This document shows, in pieces, positions 55,293 to 64,000 of a stretch of 64,000 nucleotides of DNA. The notes beneath the pieces are model-generated. The model was not told the DNA's origin and did not search any database. It was given only the letters and a program-made list of their open reading frames with translations. The DNA lies in NCBI GenBank assembly GCA_963920635.1, contig OY987300.1, positions 58,301,415-58,365,414 on the forward strand. The letters run 5' to 3'. The first letter of the stretch is position 1, and each line of letters begins with the position of its first letter. Origin of the DNA: Pseudeuparius sepicola. Lineage: Eukaryota; Arthropoda; Insecta; Coleoptera; Anthribidae. A program made the translations under genes and the position numbers.

Positions 55293-56611
55293 ATGCCGGA
55301 GTATTCGAACGCCGAGTTAACGGACATGGTTATAATGTACGGGAGATGCGATGAAAGTGCACATCGAGCTGCAGCAGAATACCGTATTCGTTTTCCTAAC
55401 AGGGCAAATATGCCTAACCCACGTACTTTCGTGAACATTGTACAACGTATGCGAAACACTGGTGTTTTGCAAGCTCGAAGGGGTGGGCCTGGAGGGCAAA
55501 TGAACATGGACGATGTTGAGTCAGTGCTTGATTTGGTGGAAGAGCAACCTTCCATAAGCACTACAGCTATTGCAAGGAGATTGGGAATATCTCAGAACAA
55601 GGCAAGTAAAATAAAACCAATAAAACTGACTTCTACCAAAGACTATCCCATGTGATGGGATTGTCTTTGCTTGCACCTAATACCTACATAAAATTTAAAA
55701 TGTAACAATACAATTATTTACAGGCATGGAGGATTCTAAGGGAAAACGGCCTTCACCCTTATCACATACAAAAGGTCCAAGCATTAGAAGCAAATGATTT
55801 TCCGGTGAGAATGACCTACTGCACTTGGCTACGTGATCGAATCGCCCAAGACCCAAACTTTGTTTTCAACATTCTTTGGACAGACGAATGCTGCTTCACA
55901 CGTGCTGGGGTTTTAAACACGTATGTAAATTTTTACTTACTTATAGCTTTCTCTCCTCCATATTATCTTTTTTATTTATTATAAAATTGGCTATGTCAAT
56001 CCTAACGCCTTCGCCAAAATTGTGAATATTTCTAATTTTTGTTTTTTTTTTTTAGACACAACAGCCATATTTGGTCCGATGAGAACCCACATGCTGTTCG
56101 GCGGTTTAATTTCCAACGTCGGTTTTCCATCAATGTTTGGGCTGGAGTTTATGGAGATCGATTAATTGGACCATACATTCTACCGGAAAATTTAAACGCT
56201 GAACGATACTTGTATTTTCTGACAAATGTTTTGTTTGATAATTTGCCACTACAAGTACTGCATGACATGTGGTTTATGCACGATGGTGCACCAGCCCATT
56301 TTGCGAGACCTGTTCGTGCACTTTTAGACGACCAATGCCCCAACCGTTGGATCGGAAGAGGAGGGCCCATTGCATGGCCGCCGCGATCACCAGACTTGAA
56401 TCCAATGGATTTTTGTATTTGGGGATTCATGAAGGCGATTGTGTACGAGCAGGAAATCGACAACGAGCAGCAGTTACGTGAACGAATTGAAGGTGCAGCT
56501 GTCCAAATCCGGAATAATCATGGACTTTTTGCACGTATCCGGACTTCTTTAGTTAACCGAGTGAATTTGTGCATCGAAGTTAACGGCGGCCTCTTTGAAC
56601 AGCTACTGTAG
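55293..56611 (+). CDS. Transposase, DUF4817 helix-turn-helix plus DDE_3 domain, three exons
   Basis: Exons 55293-55601, 55724-55920 and 56056-56611 join in frame to 353 aa. An upstream GTG at 55287 is in frame but ATG at 55293 is preferred. Residues 1-100 (MPEYSNAELTDMVIMYGRCD, then GQMNMDDVESVLDLVEEQPS and a second HTH, TTAIARRLGISQNKA) are the DNA-binding part. Exons 2-3 carry the RNase H-fold catalytic domain with Asp in LWTDECCF, Asp in FMHDGAPAHF and Asp in SPDLNPMDFCIWG. I count 41 residues between the second and third, i.e. DD41D. Intron 1 (122 bp) has a GC donor (AAG|GCAAGT) and TTTACAG acceptor. Intron 2 (135 bp) is GT-AG with a T-rich acceptor. No stops or frameshifts were seen. Catalyses cut-and-paste at the CAGGG ends. 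Confidence 0.85.
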
Positions 56612-57148
56612 TGCTTTGCATGTGCATTTGTGCAATGTGTGCTAGTACAGTTGTGATTTTTCGGTTACCCTTCGGGGTTTTCCTGGCGGAGGGGATCTAC
56701 CTCGTCGTGGTCGTCAGGCTGAGTACCTCGCTTCAAACAAAAGGAATAGCAGAGGGAAACCAAGAGATCCCCAACAGATTTAAAAAATGTGAATGTTGTG
56801 TTGTGTGACTTTTAATGTAAAAAAGCAAGAAAACAGAAAATGGTGCAAACAATCCTGGAAATGTCAGTAAGGTAGGTGTTTCATAGGCATTCTACATGTT
56901 CCTCAGAAAGTAATCGTTTTTAAAAGGAAATCGAAATTTTGTGGTGAATCCTCGGATAAATTGATAGACGTGGCAACGCCGCGCTATTGACATATGCGAA
57001 ATTTTTAGACATGTCGCGCGGGCGTCCATAGGCGGCGTTTTTTGAGGGGTTTAATACAATTTGAAAAAAAATTTTTTTAGGCTTAAGACAAATGTTAGAA
57101 AATTTTTGAAAATTTATTTTAGCAAGTCTAATTTTTCTTTATCTGCCA
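56612..57148. other. Right interior of the DD41D transposon
   Basis: 3' UTR and subterminal region. Contains TGTTTGCAC-type AT-rich DNA, a GC patch (GTCGCGCGGGCGTCCATAGG near 57013) and CTTAAG matching the left subterminal GGCTTAAG. No clear AATAAA. Confidence 0.4.
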
Positions 57149-57182
57149 TAAAAATTTTTGTACTAAGTGATAGTTAACCCTG
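57149..57182 (-). repeat. Right terminal inverted repeat of the DD41D transposon
   Basis: Reverse complement reads CAGGGTTAACTATCACTTAG and on; followed by TATA (57183-57186). Confidence 0.9.
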
Positions 57183-57206
57183 TATATTGCCTTAAGGAAA
57201 TAGACC

Positions 57207-57510
57207 CTTGCAAAATCTCGGCGCCGAGCGCAAAATGGAATGCCGGATTGTACCATTCCCCAACCCCGGCTTCGGGGGATATTAGCGACTGGGGACTGGG
57301 AACCAGTATCCTGAATTCTGTAAGTGGTTTTCGTATCTCCCAGGTCAAAAAAGTCAATAGAATCCTACAGCGCCGAAGGTCGGCCTTTGTGACACCCCAA
57401 TTCGCTTGTTCGGTAGGTAAAAAACACGCCCGGGTGTTATAAATTGTTGGCCATTCACTAGGGATAGGATATAATGTACATAGTTGCTGGAAATATTGGA
57501 TTTGCAAGGT
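57207..57510 (+). repeat. Dispersed GC-rich repeat, copy 3
   Basis: Same order of blocks as 42580-42921. It lies 25 bp right of the DD41D transposon's right end, so the transposon inserted near it or it was there first. Confidence 0.55.
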
Positions 57511-58176
57511 TTTTATCATGCAATATGCGTTGTGGAAGATTTTTACCTATCTACACTGGCACTGAATCAAGTGAGGTGATTTCAACAATACTTTGGAAAG
57601 TTGATATGAACTCGTAAAGGCACGGCTAATGCTAATAGCGCTAGTTGCACACTAGATAAATTCGGCGAAGTCCTATGCAAGTAATCGCATTCTTTTAGCA
57701 TAGCCTCAGCTTCATCACGTGTGCTTGCAATCGCGAAGTACTTGACAACTTATGACAAGTAATGATGAGTGCTTGGCAAGTGGCATGCAGTGAGTAAATT
57801 AAATCTTTATATTTGAAAGATTTTATACATGATATTAATTAAATGACTGTACGTGCAACACTGAGAATATTTTCCTGGTTAAACCTTCAATCTTCTTTTG
57901 AAATGTTTGCTCAATTGACTTTCTATAACGTCTCGTTGTTAAATTGTTAGTATAGCAAAAAGGTTTAAAAGAAATCCGTCCGGTTCTACATGAGAGCTAA
58001 TATATTTTAATAAACCAGTTTTGGCATGGATGGTCGACGTCCTACATTTAATTAATTTTTCTGCCAAAACTTAATAATAATTCAACAACAAGAAGCATTC
58101 ACAATACTCTCGATGCTATATGTAAATTATAGGCCATGTAAAATTAACATAGATTTAAAACTTTAGCGAGACCATA
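57511..58176. other. Non-coding stretch
   Basis: No gene seen. Direct words AAGT.AT.GAGTGCTTG near 57750 only. Confidence 0.45.
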
Positions 58177-58815
58177 CACTGTTAAAAACGAATTCGCGAT
58201 TTTACGCGACAAATCGCTGTAATCATGTTACAACCAAAATGTACTGTAATAATAAACTTCATCGAGTAATTTTGAGGACTCGTTGTATAATTACATTTGA
58301 AAATTACTTAATGTCTGATGTATTATTACTATGATCTAGTAGTAAATATGCCTAAGCCGACAGGTAAACTTACATACTGTGCTTTTAAATATAGGTACTT
58401 TACTATGTTCGTAAATTTATTTTAATATTGTAATATTACGCACGAAAATTTACACTAAATTACATGTATTGTTACAAATACGCATTTAAAGTTTCGTGAA
58501 AAATAACTTAAATTTACAATAGCTATTTCGGTATAGTGGAGAATTGCGAATTAAAATTACTAGAAATATTTTGGAATCATATACATTCCGATATGTAACT
58601 GGGGCGTTTAACGTGTTAAATTTACAGTAAACGACAAGTAATTTCACACAATTGCTGTGTATGCTTATGCCAATATACACTCATTAAAAAGTAGGTAAAT
58701 TAAGTAAAATTACATTAATTGCCTGCAATTCTACATTCTTCAATTTGTTTTCCAGTAAAAACAAGGTAAAATTACATTAACTTACCTTTAATTTTACACT
58801 TTTCGTTAAGGTGGT
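58177..58815. mobile_element. Probable TIR element with subterminal AAATTACATT words
   Basis: Left end CACTGTTAAAAACGAA, right end complementary to CACCACCTTAACGAAAAG, a loose match. The interior repeats GTAAAATTACATTAA, AAATTACATTAATT and ATTTTACAC many times on both strands. The layout is like 40868-42394 but more decayed; superfamily unresolved. Confidence 0.4.
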
Positions 58816-61666
58816 GTTTCCTTTATTTATTAAACTACCGAACAAATCACTATCTGAAGAGCAGAAATCAGCTCCATAGTCCGTAATAGGGCTCCTTACG
58901 GTTCACATAGCGCTAAAAGAATACTATGCGAATTCGGGCTGTACAACGGAGACCTTAAATAATGCAGACTATGCAATAGGGAATCGGGAACAGCTCTGTG
59001 AATGTGTGGCCCTGGACCACAGAAGACAGTCAATATATGAACTCCAAGATTGGCACCAGAACACTACTGCAAAAGATCAGCAAGGAACCTGTAGTGCAGT
59101 AAACTAAAACGAGAGAAAAGCAGAATAAGACCTCGAGGCTGCGTTGCGCTCGGACGTAAAGGACGGCTCCCAAAAAAATATAATAAAATATTTATTTTTA
59201 ATGGCAATCTTTATTATGATACATCAAAAAAGGCACTCTTTTAAACATCAAAATCAATCTATTACGTAAAAAATAGTTACATGTTTTTAACCACTATGTT
59301 TGGAATAATAATTTATGTTTATACAAAAATATATAAATAAAATAAAAACAAACACTTGTGCATTCGCGTTCGCGGTTGGGATTAACAAGAGATGACATTG
59401 ACAACATTTTCTAGTACTTACCGTCTTTTTCCTCTTCACAACACATACTAACAAACTGTTTTTGATGGATGAAAAAGTTATAACGCAAACGCAACTGTTC
59501 CCGTGCTGCGCTTTAGACGACTACAATGAGCGACCGCCCAACGTGCTTACTACAAAAATTATGATGCAATTCCGTAACTCTATAGGGGCTACTCCCACCT
59601 TCAAACATATAAAAATACACTAAAGTTGATGTATTTTCGCTTTCGCAATGTAATTTTCAACAATACAGAGTAAAAATAAAATAGCCCGACGAAACTTTAC
59701 CTCGTTCAGTTGTATTTTTACGAAGGTACTCCGATCGGGTCCGATGATTTTCAAAAATAGGAAACCCTTAACCTAAAAAAACCCAGGAAGGAGTCAAAGC
59801 TCTATGGACATAATAAAATACGTCAGACGGAAATTGCTCTGTGTAGGAACCAAGTTTTGACACAATATTTTGATATCTGACACAGTGATAGGTGCCAGTA
59901 TATGAGATGCTGGGATGATTTGTCGTCTTATTATGCTTATCTGTGCGGCTTGTGACTTCACTGACTTCCAAAATTAAATGTTTGGGGATAATAATCCATG
60001 GGTAAGTAATTTTGTAATTTAAATGGTCATGCATCAAAGAGACATGGGCGATTGTGTTAAGTACCTAGTTCTTCATAATTGGAAATTAAAAATTAGAATT
60101 GCTATATTATCAAGGATTCCTTCACATAATAAACGTGCCTTATAATTTTTTGGCCTGTATTGTAGGTACCTACTAATTTTACAAGAAAATGTTGACTTTT
60201 GCTTCCATTAGTTTGTTTAAACAACTCAAATATGCATGCCACTGTGCAACCGGAAACGGCATATGTACGAACTATCCAGGTCGCTCGTTAATACCAAACA
60301 CGCTCCTTCCAGGGATTCTTTATTCATTGTTCATAGCAGATTAACGACATACCTTCCGTCTATCTTAGTACGCGAGAAGACAAAAATCGTGGAAAAATCA
60401 GAAGGAATGTACTAAAAAATATAGTAGCATTCATTCTGGGAAGCATGTAATTTTTACAAGTCAATATAATATGCTTATCTACCTACCAAACCTGCTCCAT
60501 GTGAATTGTTTAAATATATTTTTAAAACTGGATATCCACAAAGAAGCTGCCTTAAGGCATAGTTATTTTTAATTTCAGCCAGGTGATAACCATTGAGATA
60601 CCTAAAGGTGGCAACGGCACTTTTCAGTCACAGTTTAGATGGTTGACTCCAGTGTGAAAACAAGGAAGCAAAAATACACCGATAAATAAATGGAAGCCAA
60701 ATAATATCATCATGGATTAAAGCTGCAATATGTAAGTGTCATTAATATATAATTAATTATTAACTAGTGGAACAGGTCATGAGTATCAAAATTCGTACAA
60801 AATGTAATGATTTTTTTCGATTACTATGAGTTTAACAATAGTTCAAGCATGTACTTACCTAAACTTAAAAACGGCCAAGCAAATCTCGTTGACATAAAAA
60901 CTTTGTTAAAAAAAACAGCTTGACACTTTTTAAAACGGTGCTTTGCGATTTCATTATGTACATACCTAAATCACGCCATTCAGCAATTATCTAGAAGATA
61001 AGTATGCTGCAAATCCTATCCAAAATAGTGTATTTTTGGATAGGTATGCCAAAATATACATCGAACCGGTCACGCAGGTACTCTGCAAAGAAGCCATTCC
61101 CGTTCATTTTTCATCGTTTGAAGACATAATTCCCGGAAATACCTTCGATAAATTACTATCAACTTACCCAGCGGTTACAAAAAGCAGCGGGGGGTAAACT
61201 TTTACTAGGTAGCACTTTAATGTCTTATAAGTCAAAGATATTTTTTATTAGTATAGGTATGTGAATTAGCATTCGAGATAAGAAAATATCGCTGTAGAGG
61301 TATATCAAAAATATCTTTCACGTTTATTTTGTAATTTCCGCGCAGTATATTCATACAGATAGCAGAAAAAGCTATTGTGCCCTGGATCGTAATATCCAAA
61401 ATGAAACGTTACTTTTGCAGTGAGAAAATGGAAACTCGTGTACGAAAATGAAATTTCTTAATGCGTGGGCACACTGCGGGACGGCATACAAAATGAAAGG
61501 AAAATGTAGTAGATAATAATATGTTGAATATACAGCCCAAACAAGATATTAAAAAAAATTTGGACTATAAATCAGAAGAAAATAAGTGAAACAAAATCTC
61601 ATTCGCACACAAGTACTTGTGTTTCTTTTTAAAGTAAATTTTTCCTATAGCCCTATAGCCCCTTTG
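58816..61666. other. Non-coding stretch
   Basis: No gene, inverted repeat or element recognised; 59370-59570 is slightly higher in GC. The 89-aa minus-strand frame at 59768-60037 lacks a domain. Confidence 0.45.
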
Positions 61667-62003
61667 GGGGACTCCATGGCACACTTGACTTGATAGATGC
61701 CTTTGAAATTCCTATTTTCACAACCTGCAGAATGGAACTCTGTATATTTTTTGTTCAAATTTGGCATGGGGATTTTGGGGTATTCTAGTTAACACTGGGG
61801 TGTAAGATTTTAAATAAAAATATTTCTAAACGGTTTTCGTAAAAAGCCGGTCCTGGATTTGCATTTTAAAGATGGCACAGGAAGGCCAAAAGAAGCGATT
61901 TTTAAAGCCCTTTCAAACAAAAAAAAGTTTAGGTGAAGATCTCCAAAATTCCAAAAATAAAGATTTTATGGATTTGTATATAGGTTTTAAAGTAGACACC
62001 TTG
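61667..62003. mobile_element. Family A element, left-truncated
   Basis: Matches the right half of 18053-18910 (CTCCATGGCACACTTGACTT, GCATTTTAAAGATGG, GGTTTTAAAGTAGACACCTT) and ends before TATA (62004-62007). A second partial end, CAGGTGTCTACTGACGGAGG, starts at 62012. Confidence 0.65.
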
Positions 62004-62011
62004 TATACATA

Positions 62012-63149
62012 CAGGTGTCTACTGACGGAGGGCCACTTGGAAATATCTCGAAAAATCTGTATTTTTCGAAGAAAGATAAAATTGCTTTTTTTGTAGCCAA
62101 TGAAGGCCTCTATAGGTATAAATAAAAATTATTAATAATCTACCACTTTTCCCTATCGCTATGTTTTGGGGGTCCTCTAAAATTAACGTTTATCAGAGTA
62201 TGTGGTCAATTCCCAGATTCCAAAATGGGAAAGTAGTTATCTCACTTTTAAATCGATGTATACAATATTGTATATCTCTGTTTCTTCTAATATCTAATAG
62301 TACTAGCGTCCAGAGATATACTAATTTCTAGACTTTGATAGTACCTACCATCTTTGCCGTTAAACCAAAATCTATTAATACATCTTTGGACGATGGTTAT
62401 ACTCTTTGCTTAGATTTATTTAGCCGTCGGGCTTTACAGGAGCTATTTACGGAGGTGGGTAATTTAACATATTAGTATACGCATAAGAGACATAATGCCG
62501 AGACGCATTTAAAAGATACTTTCGGTCTGAGGAGCAAAGGGGGCCTGTGGGAGGAGTTCGAATCTCATAAACAAGGAGAGCACGTGTGGCTAGCATACGA
62601 TGGCAGACATCGGGACGGATCCTGGGCATACAGCGTTGCCAAGCACTCAGATTGCAACGCCGGTTACTACATATTTTTAAGAGTGCTGGAGATATCCACT
62701 ATAAAATAAACCCCTCATCCGGCATCGCAGCAAATATAGGAGTTCATTAATATCCAATAGACTTTCAAAGAGGAAGAGAGACTGCATTCTTGGGATTCCT
62801 GCCAAGTATCACCTTATTGCGGCTCAGCTTTACATCTAAAAGTTTATCTAGACTATATTCTAGACAGTTCAATAGTGATTGGATTCTTTTCTTTCCACAT
62901 ATCCTTATTTTACATCTCAATACACTCTTTTCCCCATTCGCTACGCTTCATTTCCAAACTCTCGTTTTGTGAAGCAAGAGTGGGCGCGCAGCTCGGTTGC
63001 TGCCTCCAATCAGGCAATCCACCAGAAGAACCCCCAGCGGAAAACATATATTGATATTAACCAAGACAATATACAAAAATAGAGGGGGTGGTCCTGGAGG
63101 AGAGGTGAGCTTTACAAAAAATAAATAAGATTCAAAAAGCCTCCCCGTC
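62012..63149. other. Element fragment then unannotated DNA
   Basis: Starts with a CAGGTGTCTAC end (62012). A GC-richer patch (62410-62700) has frames on both strands without a recognisable domain. 62940-63060 is similarly balanced. No gene supported. Confidence 0.4.
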
Positions 63150-63300
63150 CAAATCAAGCACTGAATTAGGCGGAATTGTGTGTCCCAGGCACGGCAATAG
63201 ATTATACTGGTATAGAGGCAAGCGTCTCCGCGGTGACCAACGAACTGTAGACGCGCCGAAGAGAGAGACGGAAGATTTAGTCGGCCAAGATTATTAGGAG
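63150..63300. promoter_or_regulatory. Higher-GC single-copy block
   Basis: Balanced DNA (GGCAAGCGTCTCCGCGGTGA near 63218, TAGTCGGCCAAGATTATTAG near 63278) in AT-rich flanks. The 176-aa minus-strand frame across 62948-63478 has many hydrophobic runs typical of AT-rich non-coding DNA and no domain. Possible conserved regulatory DNA. Confidence 0.25.
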
Positions 63301-63680
63301 CATTGGCGCTTCCCATCGTATTTCTGCAATTCTCTTGTATGTTAGGGTTTGGAACAATGAATAACATATTTTCAATATTTTCTAATATAGGTAACCACTT
63401 TACTAAATACTTACATTGCGAAGAATAATTAAAAATTATTATATTCATGTACGTAGGTAAATTTAAAAGTACGAGCATACATCGACAATTAGTTCAAATA
63501 TTCTTAACATTTCGTTGTTATAGATAGGTACCTATATCATATGATATACTATAGTGGATCGAGTCTTTATGTTACCAATTAAAATCTATCTAAAACTTAT
63601 TTTTCCAGGTTAGTTTGTCTCTGCACAACCTAAAAAGCATATTTACTATTATTTTTAGTGCCCTGCGTACCGATGTGATA

Positions 63681-63811
63681 TGAACTCGTTTAAAAGCTAA
63701 ACCGGATTAAAGTAGAAAATAACCATAGAGAAATGAATTTTGATTTTATTGTCATTTTCTCTTGCTATTTTCTGTTTTAATCCGGTTTAACTTTTAAATG
63801 AGTCTAAACCA
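63681..63811. repeat. Hairpin of about 55-bp arms
   Basis: GAACTCGTTTAAAAGCTAAA plus CCGGATTAAAGTAGAAAATA (left) is mirrored by TATTTTCTGTTTTAATCCGG and TTTAACTTTTAAATGAGT (right). Loop of about 15 bp. MITE- or precursor-like. Confidence 0.8.
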
Positions 63812-63817
63812 CATATA

Positions 63818-64000
63818 CAGGGTGTTTCTAAATTGCACCAAAATATTTTACAGGGTAATTCTACCGTTAAAATTAAGGGGGGTCTTTCATATAAATTTTT
63901 ACTCAAAACCCCTCCCCCTCCCAGTTACACCCCTCCAAATAGGCGGGGGTAAAATATTGTTTTTATTTATTTTCTCCACTATGGAAAGAGGTAAAAAGTT
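63818..64000 (+). mobile_element. Left part of a CAGGGTGTTTCTAAATTG element, cut by the window end
   Basis: Begins right after TATA (63814-63817) with CAGGGTGTTTCTAAATTGCA. It contains a second ACAGGGTAATTCTACC at about 63851. The remainder lies beyond 64000. Confidence 0.6.

Larger units (their letters stand above)
53604..57182 (+). mobile_element. Autonomous-looking Tc1/mariner-superfamily transposon (DD41D-type)
   Basis: 34-bp terminal inverted repeats with one mismatch (53604-53637 and 57149-57182), starting CAGGGTTAACTAT and continuing ACTTAGTACAAAAATTTTTA. TATA stands outside both ends, compatible with a TA duplication. It carries one spliced transposase gene (55293-56611). Its first 1.6 kb holds a 981-bp foldback insertion. 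The CAGGG terminus is the same as in the many palindromic non-autonomous elements of this window. Confidence 0.85.

Noticed and set aside
55187..55561. 124-aa minus-strand frame
   Set aside because: Antisense shadow of transposase exon 1.
56149..56463. 104-aa minus-strand frame
   Set aside because: Antisense shadow of transposase exon 3.
62540..62600. tRNA-like GGAGTTCGAATCTC segment
   Set aside because: Resembles a T-arm only; no acceptor, D- or anticodon stems could be placed around it.
62948..63478. 176-aa minus-strand frame, the longest outside mobile elements and the left end
   Set aside because: Hydrophobic, AT-driven composition without a domain, no splice or promoter support.

Overview
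The window looks like insect nuclear DNA: AT-rich, intron-bearing, littered with short TACCTACC-type runs, (TA)n tracts and non-autonomous DNA transposons. I cannot fix the order. It is mostly a gene-poor landscape. The only host gene end I can support is at the far left: a GC-rich last coding exon (202-317, + strand, product not recognised). It is followed by about 60 kb with no other convincing host coding region except a possible 6-codon first exon inside a CpG-rich island (21500-22145). Several higher-GC, non-repetitive blocks (13290-13500, 24400-24850, 31080-31470, 32980-33260, 63150-63300) stand out from the AT-rich background and could be conserved regulatory DNA of a developmental gene neighbourhood.

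Mobile DNA explains most of the rest. 1371-4915 is a young Ty3/gypsy-type LTR element on the minus strand. It has two 264-bp LTRs that look identical, a 4-bp GCAG target duplication, a PBS, a PPT, a small membrane-protein ORF and a gag ORF. Its pol has lost reverse transcriptase, RNase H and most of integrase in one in-frame deletion. 53604-57182 is a Tc1/mariner-superfamily element with 34-bp terminal inverted repeats and an apparently intact three-exon transposase (353 aa, catalytic spacing I count as DD41D). Its first intron has a GC-AG donor, and a 981-bp foldback element sits in its 5' region.

At least twelve other elements or element ends (for example 11960-12683, 18053-18910, 22497-22961, 27809-28922, 28927-30189, 44614-45674, 49061-49953, 49958-50797) begin CAGGG or close variants, are palindromic, and sit in TA within TATA-like targets. 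They are candidate passengers of a transposase of that class.

Five loci (14150-14196, 15874-15931, 45720-45782, 45992-46058, 53035-53080) carry a hammerhead-ribozyme-like core. It has CUGANGA, a paired stem, and GAAA followed in four of the five by a short palindrome, the arrangement known for dimeric hammerheads of Penelope-like elements. Two of them sit in opposite orientation at the ends of a 0.35-kb inverted repeat.

Other notable items: a broken THAP zinc-finger gene (43811-44015); a 1.5-kb TIR element carrying a row of AACAC-N-GTGTT mini-palindromes plus a promoter-like ATG exon (40868-42394); a tandem array of about 139 bp (36161-36888); a foldback element with a 9-bp flanking repeat (37017-37702); and a (TA)n-linked 222-bp duplication (46553-47276). 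No tRNA, rRNA or CRISPR array was seen.
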